NCBI RefSeq assembly: GCF_004366715.1
Contig: NZ_SOQZ01000006.1
Span: 62,001 to 126,000 of the forward strand
Length of the DNA stretch: 64,000 bases
Source: Meridianimaribacter flavus
GTDB lineage: Bacteria; Bacteroidota; Bacteroidia; Flavobacteriales; Flavobacteriaceae
Direction: 5' to 3'
Positions 45,420 to 54,096 of the stretch are shown piece by piece; position 1 is the first letter of the stretch, and each line of letters begins with the position of its first letter. The notes beneath the pieces are model-generated. The model saw only the letters and a program-made list of their open reading frames with translations. It was not told the DNA's origin and did not search any database. A program made the translations under genes and the position numbers.

Positions 45420-46546
45420 GTTTGTTTAACGTTTATCCACTTTTTGATATTACACCTGTAAAGGCTAAAGACGTCTATGTTTACGACGAAAATAATGTAG
45501 AATATTTGGACTTATATGGTGGACATGCAGTGATTTCTATTGGACATTCGCATCCAAAATATGTGTCTGCAATTTCTAATCAAGTGTCAAAATTGGGTTT
45601 TTACAGTAATGCAATTCAAAATCCGGTGCAAGTAGCTTTGGCAGATAAGTTAGAAGCGCTTTCAGGTTGTAAAGATTATCAACTGTTTTTGTGTAATTCT
45701 GGTGCAGAAGCGAATGAAAACGCTTTGAAATTAGCATCATTCCACAACGGAAAAAGTAAAGTGTTAGCCTTTAAAAATTCATTTCATGGTCGTACTTCTG
45801 CAGCAGTTGCATCAACAGATAATCCTAAAATTGTGGCGCCAATCAATGCCCAACTAGAAGTTGATTTTGTAGAGTTAGGCGATTTAATTTCAGTTGAAAA
45901 TATTTTAAAGGAAGATAAAACTTGTGCAGTAATTATCGAGTGTATTCAAGGTGTTGGCGGATTAGACGAAAGCACTACTGAATTCTATCAAGGTTTGGAA
46001 GCGTTATGCAAGCAATACAACACGATTTTGATCGCAGACGAAGTGCAATCTGGTTTTGGTAGAACTGGCGATTTTTTTGCTTTTCAAAAGCATAAAATTT
46101 CACCAGATATTATTTCTATCGCAAAAGGAATGGGCAACGGTTTTCCTATTGGTGGTATTTTAATTCATCCAAACATCAAGCCTAGCTTTGGTTTGTTAGG
46201 AACAACCTTTGGCGGCAATCATTTGGCTTGCGCAGCATCACTTTCGGTTTTAGAAGTTTTAGAGGAAGAAAAACTGCTTGAAAATGCAAATGAAATTTCA
46301 GCTTATTTTATTGAAAAAGCTAAAGAATTACCAAGCTTGAAAAGTATTAAAGGTCGTGGATTAATGTTAGGATTAGAGTTTGATTTCCCTGTTTCAGAAT
46401 TAAGAAAACAACTGATTCATAAACATCACATGTTTACTGGAAGCGCCAAAAACCCTAATCTTTTACGAATTCTTCCACCATTAACCATTCAGAAAAAACA
46501 CATTGATGACTTTTTTGAAGCATTGAAAATTGAGTTAAATACATAA
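45416..46546 (+). CDS. argD: N-acylornithine aminotransferase
   Basis: A 376-residue PLP aminotransferase of class III. Key regions are NSGAEANENALKLA, FHGRTSAAVAST, the PLP-ring ADEVQSGFGRTG and the Schiff-base Lys in SIAKGMGNGFPIGG. It converts N-acylglutamate semialdehyde to N-acylornithine using glutamate. It overlaps proC by four bases. An inverted repeat (46551-46605) follows the stop. Confidence 0.95.
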   Translation: MSLFNVYPLFDITPVKAKDVYVYDENNVEYLDLYGGHAVISIGHSHPKYVSAISNQVSKLGFYSNAIQNPVQVALADKLEALSGCKDYQLFLCNSGAEANENALKLASFHNGKSKVLAFKNSFHGRTSAAVASTDNPKIVAPINAQLEVDFVELGDLISVENILKEDKTCAVIIECIQGVGGLDESTTEFYQGLEALCKQYNTILIADEVQSGFGRTGDFFAFQKHKISPDIISIAKGMGNGFPIGGILIHPNIKPSFGLLGTTFGGNHLACAASLSVLEVLEEEKLLENANEISAYFIEKAKELPSLKSIKGRGLMLGLEFDFPVSELRKQLIHKHHMFTGSAKNPNLLRILPPLTIQKKHIDDFFEALKIELNT

Positions 46547-46550
46547 AAAC

Positions 46551-46605
46551 CTCTCGACTGCGCTCGAGGAGACATTTTACTGTCAGGTCGAGCGCAGTCG
46601 AGACC
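46551..46605. repeat. Inverted repeat TCTCGACTGCGCTCGA between argD and argF'
   Basis: TCTCGACTGCGCTCGA (46552-46567) and its exact complement (46588-46603) face each other across 20 bases. The same TCGAGCGCAGTCGAG sequence is found inside the composite element at 44453-44558. No T-run follows, so it is a repeat and not a normal terminator. Confidence 0.8.
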
Positions 46606-46613
46606 TAATTATT

Positions 46614-47552
46614 ATGAAAAAATACACCGAAATAAAAGACATTTCTAACCTAAACGAAACTATAAAGGAAGCTATTTTATTAAAAATGAATCCTTATGAA
46701 TTTCAAGATTTAGGTAAACATAAAACCTTGGTCATGCTATTTTTTAATGCCAGTTTACGTACCAGATTAAGTACCGAAAAAGCAGCAAAGAATTTAGGAA
46801 TGGATGTGATGGTTTTAAATGTAAACGATGCTTGGCAATTAGAATTTGAAGACGGAACCGTTATGAATGCCAACACATCAGAACACATTAAAGAAGCAGC
46901 GCAAGTGATTTCGCAGTATGCAGACATTATTGCGGTTAGAGCATTTCCAACATTAACAGATAAAGCCAAAGACCAAAGCGAATACATTTTAAAAAGTTTT
47001 GAAAAATATGCTACAGTACCAATCGTTAACATGGAAAGTGCGACAGCGCATCCATTACAAGCTTTGGCAGATGCGATTACGATTACTGAATTGGCAGAAA
47101 AACCAAAACCTAAAGTTGTATTGTCTTGGGCACCACATCCTAAAGCGTTACCACAAGCTGTGGCGAATTCGTTTGTAGAAATGATGCAAAATTTAGAGAT
47201 TGATTTCACCATTACACACCCAAAAGGTTATGAGTTAGATAAAAATATTACTAAAGAAACACCAATCAATTACAACAAAAAAGAAGCGTTGCAAGATGCC
47301 GATTTTGTGTATGTGAAAAACTGGAGCAATTTTAATGACTATGGAAAAGTATTAAATCAAGATGAAAATTGGATGATGACAAAAGATAAGTTGGGCAACG
47401 CCAAATTTATGCATTGCTTACCAGTAAGACGTAATGTTGTTGTTGAAGATGCAGTTTTAGATAGTGAAAATTCAGTGGTAATTAAGCAAGCCAATAACAG
47501 AACATTTGCAGCTCAAATTGTGTTGAAGCAGATTTTAGAAGGTTTAAGATGA
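46614..47552 (+). CDS. argF': N-acylornithine carbamoyltransferase (succinyl type predicted)
   Basis: A 312-residue carbamoyltransferase that acts on N-acylornithine, as in Xanthomonas and Bacteroides, instead of on free ornithine. Carbamoyl phosphate binding is shown by SLRTRLST (residues 47-54) and by HPLQAL. HCLPVRRN near the C-terminus replaces the HCLP loop of ordinary OTC. The residue that sets acyl preference (Glu in acetylornithine enzymes, Pro90 in Bacteroides fragilis succinylornithine enzyme) aligns with Ser89. This matches substitutions reported to favour succinylornithine. The start is preceded by the inverted repeat, and the stop overlaps argB by four bases. Confidence 0.92.
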   Translation: MKKYTEIKDISNLNETIKEAILLKMNPYEFQDLGKHKTLVMLFFNASLRTRLSTEKAAKNLGMDVMVLNVNDAWQLEFEDGTVMNANTSEHIKEAAQVISQYADIIAVRAFPTLTDKAKDQSEYILKSFEKYATVPIVNMESATAHPLQALADAITITELAEKPKPKVVLSWAPHPKALPQAVANSFVEMMQNLEIDFTITHPKGYELDKNITKETPINYNKKEALQDADFVYVKNWSNFNDYGKVLNQDENWMMTKDKLGNAKFMHCLPVRRNVVVEDAVLDSENSVVIKQANNRTFAAQIVLKQILEGLR

Positions 47553-48325
47553 AAACACTAAAAGTCATAAAAATAGGCGGAAACATCATCGATAACGAAG
47601 ATGCATTACAAACGTTTTTAAAAGAGTTTTCCAAGATTGAAGGACTAAAATTATTAGTTCATGGTGGCGGAAAATTAGCAACAAAACTTGCGAATCAAAT
47701 GCAAGTAGAAGTAAAAATGATTGATGGCAGACGTATTACCGATGCTGAAACTTTGGATATTATTACGATGGTTTACGCAGGTAAAATCAATAAAAATATA
47801 GTTGCACAATTACAAGCAAATAACTGTAATGCAATCGGGTTTTCTGGTGCAGATGGCAACACAATTGTATCAGACAAAAGACCTGTAAAAACAATAGATT
47901 ACGGTTTTGTTGGAGATGTAAAACAAGTGAATACAAAAACTTTAGAATTACTTTTAGAAAATGACGCAACACCAGTGTTTTGCGCCATTACACATGATAA
48001 AAACGGACAATTATTAAACACCAATGCAGATACTATTGCATCAGAATTAGCTATTAGTTTATCTCAAATTTTCAAAACAGAATTGTATTACTGTTTCGAA
48101 AAAAACGGTGTTTTAAAAGATATTAATGACGACCATTCAGTGATAGAATCAATAACTTCAAAAAGCGTTCAGCAATTGATAGACAATCAAATTATATCGG
48201 AAGGTATGCTGCCAAAAATTAATAATTGTATGCATGCTGTCAATCATAATGTACAAAAAGTATGCATTGGAAAACCAGAGATGCTTTTCGATAAAAATTC
48301 AACCTACACAACCATTTCAAAATGA
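47549..48325 (+). CDS. argB: N-acylglutamate kinase
   Basis: A 258-residue amino-acid kinase that phosphorylates N-acylglutamate. It shows KIGGNIID at the N-terminus, HGGGKLATKLANQM for substrate binding, and DGRRITDAETLDIITMVYAGKINK, a typical ArgB block. The short length and the lack of an N-terminal helix suggest the arginine-insensitive form, which would place control on transcription or on the first enzyme. It overlaps its neighbours by four bases on both sides (ATGA). Confidence 0.95.
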   Translation: MKTLKVIKIGGNIIDNEDALQTFLKEFSKIEGLKLLVHGGGKLATKLANQMQVEVKMIDGRRITDAETLDIITMVYAGKINKNIVAQLQANNCNAIGFSGADGNTIVSDKRPVKTIDYGFVGDVKQVNTKTLELLLENDATPVFCAITHDKNGQLLNTNADTIASELAISLSQIFKTELYYCFEKNGVLKDINDDHSVIESITSKSVQQLIDNQIISEGMLPKINNCMHAVNHNVQKVCIGKPEMLFDKNSTYTTISK

Positions 48326-49386
48326 TTTCAACGTTAACAGAACAAGCCATTTCGTTGTTAAAACAACTGATAGAAACACCTTCGTTTTCATCTGAAGAAG
48401 ACCAAACTGCACAACTTATTGAGCAATGGTTTCAGCTTCATAACATACCATATCAACGCACAAAGAATAACGTTTGGGCAATCAATAAACATTTTGATGA
48501 GACCAAACCAACGTTGCTTTTAAACTCGCATCACGATACGGTAAAACCAAATAATGGTTATACTAAAGATCCGTTTAAAGCAATTGTTGAAGATGGGAAA
48601 TTGTATGGTTTAGGAAGCAACGATGCTGGTGGTTGTTTGGTAAGTTTGCTTGCAACATTTGCTTATTTCTATGGGCAAAAAAATCTGAAATACAATTTAG
48701 TTATTGTTGCTTCAGCCGAAGAAGAAAGCAGTGGTGACAATGGTTTGAATAGCATGTTAAGTGTTATTCCGAACGTTGATGTCGCTATTGTAGGCGAACC
48801 AACCTTGATGCATTTGGCTGTAGCCGAAAAAGGTCTGGTTGTGTTTGATGCTGTAGTAAAAGGCACACCAAGTCATGCAGCACATCCTAACGATGACAAT
48901 GCAATTTATAACACGATTTCAGTATTAGAATGGTTTAAAAATTATGAGTTTACAAAAACATCAGAAGCTTTGGGTGTTGTAAAAATGACTGTGACGCAAA
49001 TCAATGCTGGTAAGCAACACAATGCTGTTCCTGCAAATGTTGATTTGGTGGTAGATGTTCGTGTGAATGATAAATATTCCAATCAAGAGATTGTAGATGT
49101 TTTACAACAAGAAGCGCCTTGTGATAGCATCATTCCTCGAAGTATAAAACTGAATTCGTCGTCTATTCCAATTGATCATCCTTTGGTAAAAGCTGGTATT
49201 GAAATTGGAAGAAACACTTACGGTTCGCCAACTTTATCAGACCAAGCAGTGTTGAGCTGTCCGTCGTTAAAACTAGGACCAGGAGATAGTACACGATCAC
49301 ACAGTGCAGACGAATTTATTTATATCAATGAAATTGAAGAAGGCATAAAGATTTATATTGAATTGTTGAATCGCGTTATTTTATAA
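48322..49386 (+). CDS. argE: M20-family deacylase, probable N-acylcitrulline deacylase
   Basis: A 354-residue zinc hydrolase of family M20. Zinc ligands lie in NSHHDTVKP near residue 72 and in GSNDAGGC, and the catalytic Glu pair in SAEEESSGDNG. A lid dimerisation domain (HAAHPNDDNAIYN) follows. In an N-acylornithine carbamoyltransferase pathway the deacylase acts on N-acylcitrulline, not N-acetylornithine, so that is the expected substrate here. The gene is followed by two small palindromic repeats before argH. Confidence 0.92.
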   Translation: MISTLTEQAISLLKQLIETPSFSSEEDQTAQLIEQWFQLHNIPYQRTKNNVWAINKHFDETKPTLLLNSHHDTVKPNNGYTKDPFKAIVEDGKLYGLGSNDAGGCLVSLLATFAYFYGQKNLKYNLVIVASAEEESSGDNGLNSMLSVIPNVDVAIVGEPTLMHLAVAEKGLVVFDAVVKGTPSHAAHPNDDNAIYNTISVLEWFKNYEFTKTSEALGVVKMTVTQINAGKQHNAVPANVDLVVDVRVNDKYSNQEIVDVLQQEAPCDSIIPRSIKLNSSSIPIDHPLVKAGIEIGRNTYGSPTLSDQAVLSCPSLKLGPGDSTRSHSADEFIYINEIEEGIKIYIELLNRVIL

Positions 49387-49396
49387 AAGGTTTGTC

Positions 49397-49417
49397 ATTC
49401 CGCACTTGATGCGGAAT
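49397..49417. repeat. Small palindromic repeat (ATTCCGCA/TGCGGAAT)
   Basis: ATTCCGCA and TGCGGAAT pair around CTTGA, 11 bases after the argE stop. It is a variant of the ATTCCTGC type found nearby. Confidence 0.65.
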
Positions 49418-49452
49418 CCAAAAAAGAAAATTAAACTAAAAAGAAAGCAGAG

Positions 49453-49472
49453 ATTCCTGCTTTCGCAGGAAT
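49453..49472. repeat. Small palindromic repeat (ATTCCTGC/GCAGGAAT)
   Basis: ATTCCTGC and GCAGGAAT pair around TTTC, six bases before the argH start codon. It has the same arms as 44581-44600. Confidence 0.7.
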
Positions 49473-49477
49473 AAATT

Positions 49478-50752
49478 ATGAAACTCTGGGATAAAGGCAT
49501 AAGCATAGACAAAAAAATAGAACAATTTACAGTTGGTAATGATCGTGAAATCGATTTGCATATCGCAAAGTACGATGTTCAAGCCTCATTAGCGCATGCT
49601 AAAATGTTGCAAACGATTGGTGTTTTAACTGCTGAAGAATTACAACAATTAGAAAAAGGACTTCAGGATTTAGCATCACAAATTGAAAACGGAACATTTA
49701 CCATAGACAATCAGTTTGAAGATGTACATTCAAAAATTGAATTTGAACTCACCAAAACCTATGGTGACGTTGGTAAAAAAATCCATACAGCACGCTCTAG
49801 AAATGATCAAGTTTTGGTGGCATTGCAATTGTTTTATAAAGCTGAATTAATCAATATAAAATCTAAAACAAAAGACTTTTTTGAAACGCTTTTAGAGTTA
49901 GCTGAAACGCATAAAAAAGCACTATTACCAGGTTACACGCATTTACAAGTTGCCATGCCATCATCTTTTGGGTTATGGTTTTCAACCTATGCAGAAGTCT
50001 TAATTGACGATGTGTATTTGTTAGATGCTGCTTTAAAAACTGTTGATCAAAATCCGCTAGGTTCTGCAGCTGGTTACGGAAGTTCATTTGCAATTGACAG
50101 ACAATTAACAACAGAACTTTTAGGGTTTTCAACTTTAAAATACAACGTCGTTGCAGCGCAAATGAGTAGAGGAAAAAGTGAACGTACCATTGCATTAGCA
50201 TTAGGTAGTTTAGCCAATACATTGGCGCGTTTTGCTATGGATATTTGCCTATATATGAGTCAGAATTTTGGTTTCATAAGTTTTCCGGATGAGTTAACTA
50301 CAGGAAGTAGTATTATGCCTCATAAAAAAAATCCTGATGTTTTCGAATTGATTAGAGGAAAGAGCAATAAAATTCAAGCCTTACATCATGAGATGGTTTT
50401 GATTACCAATAATCTGCCAAGTGGTTATCACAGAGATTATCAATTGTTGAAAGAAAATATGATTTCTGCCATTATGGATATGCAAGATATTTTAGAGATT
50501 TTCAACTATTCTATAAAACAAATAGAAGTAAAATCTATTGACTTAAACGATGAAAAATATCAGTATTTATTTACGGTGGACAACATCAATACACTAGTTG
50601 AAAACGGTATGAGTTTTAGAGAAGCCTATCAAAAAATTGGTGGTGATGTACAAAGCGGAACCTATAGTCCAGACACCTCAAAAGAGCATACACACATTGG
50701 AAGTATTGGTAATTTGTGCCTGAACAAGATAAAAGAGAAGTTTCCGAAATAA
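49478..50752 (+). CDS. argH: Argininosuccinate lyase
   Basis: A 424-residue enzyme that releases fumarate from argininosuccinate to give arginine, the last step of the pathway. It carries the fumarase/aspartase-family signature GSSIMPHKKNPDVFEL near residue 278. Other active-site parts are TARSRNDQV and PGYTHLQVAMPSSF. It is slightly shorter than the usual 455-465 residues, at the C-terminus. It ends the operon and is followed by a strong terminator. Confidence 0.95.
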   Translation: MKLWDKGISIDKKIEQFTVGNDREIDLHIAKYDVQASLAHAKMLQTIGVLTAEELQQLEKGLQDLASQIENGTFTIDNQFEDVHSKIEFELTKTYGDVGKKIHTARSRNDQVLVALQLFYKAELINIKSKTKDFFETLLELAETHKKALLPGYTHLQVAMPSSFGLWFSTYAEVLIDDVYLLDAALKTVDQNPLGSAAGYGSSFAIDRQLTTELLGFSTLKYNVVAAQMSRGKSERTIALALGSLANTLARFAMDICLYMSQNFGFISFPDELTTGSSIMPHKKNPDVFELIRGKSNKIQALHHEMVLITNNLPSGYHRDYQLLKENMISAIMDMQDILEIFNYSIKQIEVKSIDLNDEKYQYLFTVDNINTLVENGMSFREAYQKIGGDVQSGTYSPDTSKEHTHIGSIGNLCLNKIKEKFPK

Positions 50753-50753
50753 A

Positions 50754-50779
50754 AAAAGCACCTTTTTTAAGGTGCTTTT
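50754..50779. terminator. Terminator between argH and leuB
   Basis: AAGCACCTT and AAGGTGCTT pair around TTTT with A and T runs, between convergent operons. Confidence 0.9.
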
Positions 50780-50808
50780 CTGATTTTAATCAAAAATAAT
50801 TAATCACT

Positions 50809-51927
50809 CTAAATAATAGTAGATTGACCCAAATGAATATTCGCGAAATTTAGGTTACTATCTTTAGGGTTATTAATAAAGTCTTCAATAAAGTCTCCAA
50901 CTTTACTTGTTGTTATAGTATTGTTTTTACTGTTTAAATCAGGTGTTGTGATTTCTAGTTGTAATGATTTTTCAACAGCTTCTCTAACCATTTCAGCTTC
51001 TTCATGTAACTCAAAATGATCAAGTAACATAGCAGCCGATAAAATAGAAGCTATAGGGTTTGCAATACCTTTTCCGGTAGCTTGCGGATACGATCCATGA
51101 ATAGGTTCAAACATCGCGTGTTTATCACCAACCGATGCCGAAGCTAATAATCCAATGCTACCACCAATAACACTGGCTTCATCACTAATAATATCACCAA
51201 ACATATTTTCGGTTAAAATAACATCAAACTGTTTTGGATTTAATATCAATTGCATCGCAGCGTTATCTACAAACAAAAAGTCTAATACTACATCAGGATA
51301 GTCTTCAGCAACTTGTTTTACAACATTGCGCCATAAACGAGACGTTTCCAATACATTGGCTTTATCAACAAGTGTTACCTTTTTTTGTCTTGTTTGTGCA
51401 GCTTTAAAAGCTAAATGCGTAATACGCTCAATTTCTTCACGAGAATATTCACACAAATCTGAAGCGATATTACCATCTTCACTTAATTGTTTTTCACCAA
51501 AATAAATACCACCAGTCAATTCACGATAAATACTAATGTCAGTACCTTTAATGTTTTCTTCCTTCAATGGCGACTGACTTAAAAGCATGTCGTAAGCCTT
51601 AACAGGTCTAATGTTTGCATACAAACCAAGCTCTTTACGTAGCTTAAGTAATCCCTGTTCCGGACGCACTTTTGCATTAGGATTATTATCATATTTTGGG
51701 TCGCCAATGGCACCAAACAATACAGCATCGCTGTGTTTGCACAAATCTAGCGTAGCATCAGGAAGCGGTTCTCCAGTTTCATCAATAGCAATAGCGCCAA
51801 CTGAAGCCGATTTAAAATTAAACGTATGGTCAAACTCTTGAGCTATCGCTTTCAATGTCTTGATGGCTTCTTTTGTAACTTCTGGACCAATACCATCTCC
51901 TGATAAAACTGCAATATTTAATTTCAT
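50809..51927 (-). CDS. leuB: 3-isopropylmalate dehydrogenase
   Basis: A 372-residue NAD enzyme of leucine synthesis. It begins MKLNIAVLSGDGIGPEV. The substrate arginines lie in RPEQGLLKLRKELGLYANIRPVK, and the metal/NAD motif is NMFGDIISDEASVIGGSIGLLASAS. I chose the ATG at 51927; an in-frame ATG 21 bases upstream adds residues not seen in the family. It is the last gene of the leu operon, separated from leuD by a region that carries an interspersed repeat element. Confidence 0.96.
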   Translation of the reverse strand: MKLNIAVLSGDGIGPEVTKEAIKTLKAIAQEFDHTFNFKSASVGAIAIDETGEPLPDATLDLCKHSDAVLFGAIGDPKYDNNPNAKVRPEQGLLKLRKELGLYANIRPVKAYDMLLSQSPLKEENIKGTDISIYRELTGGIYFGEKQLSEDGNIASDLCEYSREEIERITHLAFKAAQTRQKKVTLVDKANVLETSRLWRNVVKQVAEDYPDVVLDFLFVDNAAMQLILNPKQFDVILTENMFGDIISDEASVIGGSIGLLASASVGDKHAMFEPIHGSYPQATGKGIANPIASILSAAMLLDHFELHEEAEMVREAVEKSLQLEITTPDLNSKNNTITTSKVGDFIEDFINNPKDSNLNFANIHLGQSTII

Positions 51928-51993
51928 AGTCATTTCCTTCGAAAGCAAATCACGCTGCTCTCTTTATTTAGTTATTATTTTGTTGCTTTTTTG

Positions 51994-52081
51994 GGCGTTA
52001 CCACAAGGGTCGCGCTTTCGGCAGTCGCTTCCAGATTGTAACCATCTGGAGAGCTTCAACAAATGCCTCAATCGCTAACGC
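51994..52081 (-). repeat. Interspersed composite palindromic element, copy B
   Basis: On the minus strand it begins GCGTTAGCGATTGA and ends GAAAGCGCGACCCTTGTGG then TAACGCC, matching both ends of copy A at 44453-44558. The middle differs: here CCAGAT/ATCTGG form the inner hairpin. The GTTAG at its left edge supplies the stop codon of leuD. Confidence 0.75.
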
Positions 52082-52659
52082 GATAGTTCAAAAGCTTCTA
52101 TTTGTTCTTTTTTACTTAATAGATAATCAATATCATCATAGCCATTAATCATACAAGTTTTCTTGTAAGGATCAATGTCAAAATCGGTTTGCAAATTTGA
52201 GCCATCAACCGTTAAGGTTTGCGCTTCTAAATTCACGGTTAATACTGTTTCAGGATTGGTTTTAATAACCTCAAACAAATCTTTTAAAAACCCTTCAGAA
52301 ACTTGTAAAGGCAACAAGCCATTGTTTAAAGCATTGCCTTTAAAAATATCGGCAAAAAAACTAGAAACAATTACTTTAAAACCATAACCAGCAAGCGCCC
52401 AAGCAGCATGCTCACGACTAGAACCGCAACCAAAATTGTCTCCAGCAACCAATATGCTACCATGATATTTTGGGTTGTTTAAAGCAAAGGCTTCGTTGAT
52501 GTTTCCTTGTTTATCAAAACGCCAATCTCTAAATGCATTATCGCCAAAACCTTGTTTGTCGGTTGCCTTTAAAAAACGCGCTGGAATAATTTGATCGGTG
52601 TCAATATTCTCAATTTCCAACGGAATGGCAGTACTATGTAAAGTTGTAAATTTTTCCAT
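52075..52659 (-). CDS. leuD: 3-isopropylmalate dehydratase, small subunit
   Basis: A 194-residue subunit of isopropylmalate isomerase, the swivelling domain that pairs with LeuC. It shows [12 protein letters not shown] near residue 20 and [17 protein letters not shown], the active-site loop. The final residues and TAG stop are read from the edge of an interspersed repeat element, so the original C-terminus may have been altered by two or three residues. It is separated from leuC by two bases. Confidence 0.95.
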   Translation of the reverse strand: MEKFTTLHSTAIPLEIENIDTDQIIPARFLKATDKQGFGDNAFRDWRFDKQGNINEAFALNNPKYHGSILVAGDNFGCGSSREHAAWALAGYGFKVIVSSFFADIFKGNALNNGLLPLQVSEGFLKDLFEVIKTNPETVLTVNLEAQTLTVDGSNLQTDFDIDPYKKTCMINGYDDIDYLLSKKEQIEAFELSR

Positions 52660-52661
52660 GT

Positions 52662-54062
52662 TTAAATCAATTCTTCTTCTAGGCTTAACGCTTTAGTGAC
52701 ATCAACAATTTTTCCTTCTACAGCAGTTGCAGCGGCAACTAGTGGACTTGCTAAAATAGTCCTTGCGCCTTGTCCTTGTCTACCTTCAAAATTTCTATTT
52801 GATGTTGAAACACAGTATTCGCCTTCAGGAATTTTATCATCGTTCATGGCTAAACATGCACTGCAACCAGGTTGTCTTAATTCAAAACCAGCAGCTTCAA
52901 ATACTGTTTTTAAGCCTTCTTCTTCTATTTGAGATTCTACTTGCTTACTTCCAGGAACTAACCAAGCAGTTACATTTGGGGCTTTTTGCTTACCTTTTAT
53001 ATAGTTGGCAGCAACTCTAAAATCTTCAATTCGGGAGTTGGTGCAACTTCCTATAAACACGTAGTTAATAGGTTTGTTTAGCATAAGTTCTCCTTTTTTA
53101 AAGTCCATATATTCCAAAGACTTTTCAAAAGAAGCATCGCTTAAATCTGGGATTTTGGCATTTATTTTTATACCCATTCCAGGGTTGGTACCATAAGTAA
53201 CCATAGGTTCGATGTCTTCAGCATCAAACGTATATTCTTTATCAAAAGTAGCATCGGCATCAGTAGGAAGTGTTTTCCAGTAAGCAACAGCTTTCTCAAA
53301 GGCTTCACCTTGAGGCGCAAACTCTTTCCCTTTTACATAGGCAAAAGTAGTTTCGTCTGGCGCAATCATGCCACCACGAGCTCCCATTTCAATACTCATA
53401 TTACATACAGTCATTCTGCCTTCCATACTCATGTTTTCAAAAACATCACCAGCATATTCACAGAAATAACCAGTACCTGCATTTGTACCAATTTTTGAAA
53501 TGATGTATAAAATAACATCCTTTGGTAATACACCAGGTTTTAGGGTTCCGTTTACAGAAACACGTAAGCTTTTAGGTTTTGTTAAAAGCAAACATTGACT
53601 AGCAAAAACTTGTGCAACTTGACTTGTGCCAATACCAAAAGCAATGGTTCCAAAAGCACCATGCGTTGAGGTGTGACTATCGCCACAAACCATAGTCATT
53701 CCAGGTTGCGTAATACCAAGTTCTGGAGCCATAACGTGAACAATACCGTTGTATTTATGACCAAGACCGTAAAGTGTAATGTTGTTTTTATCGCAGTTTT
53801 CAGCCAATTGTTTTAATTGGTTTCTGGATAATTCGTCTCTTACTGGTAAATGTTGGTTTTGTGTTGGTGTATTGTGATCTGCAGTTGCTACAATTTGATT
53901 TGGTCTAAAAATAGGAATGTTACGTTCTTCAAGCTCATTAAATGCTTGCGGACTCGTAACTTCATGAATTAAATGTTTGTCTATATATAAAATTTGAGGG
54001 CCGTTTTCAATAGAATCGACCACATGTGCATCCCAAACTTTATCGAATAATGTTTTTCCCAT
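52662..54062 (-). CDS. leuC: 3-isopropylmalate dehydratase, large subunit
   Basis: A 466-residue aconitase-family protein that isomerises 2- to 3-isopropylmalate. The three 4Fe-4S cysteines lie in [11 protein letters not shown] and in [33 protein letters not shown] is the other active-site block. The length is typical of bacterial LeuC. It lies between leuA and leuD in one minus-strand operon; 34 bases with a CCGC-GAAA-GCGG hairpin separate it from leuA. Confidence 0.96.
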   Translation of the reverse strand: MGKTLFDKVWDAHVVDSIENGPQILYIDKHLIHEVTSPQAFNELEERNIPIFRPNQIVATADHNTPTQNQHLPVRDELSRNQLKQLAENCDKNNITLYGLGHKYNGIVHVMAPELGITQPGMTMVCGDSHTSTHGAFGTIAFGIGTSQVAQVFASQCLLLTKPKSLRVSVNGTLKPGVLPKDVILYIISKIGTNAGTGYFCEYAGDVFENMSMEGRMTVCNMSIEMGARGGMIAPDETTFAYVKGKEFAPQGEAFEKAVAYWKTLPTDADATFDKEYTFDAEDIEPMVTYGTNPGMGIKINAKIPDLSDASFEKSLEYMDFKKGELMLNKPINYVFIGSCTNSRIEDFRVAANYIKGKQKAPNVTAWLVPGSKQVESQIEEEGLKTVFEAAGFELRQPGCSACLAMNDDKIPEGEYCVSTSNRNFEGRQGQGARTILASPLVAAATAVEGKIVDVTKALSLEEELI

Positions 54063-54069
54063 AGTTGTT

Positions 54070-54081
54070 TTCCGCGAAAGC
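54070..54081. repeat. Small GNRA hairpin between leuA and leuC
   Basis: CCGC and GCGG close a GAAA tetraloop. It is too short and lacks a T-run for termination; it may be a remnant of the small palindromic repeats seen elsewhere. Confidence 0.35.
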
Positions 54082-54096
54082 GGTACTCTTTTTTAA

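Noticed and set aside
44453-52081. CRISPR-like or insertion sequence interpretation of the repeated palindromes
   Set aside because: There is no regular spacing, no spacers, no cas gene and no transposase; they are dispersed intergenic elements.
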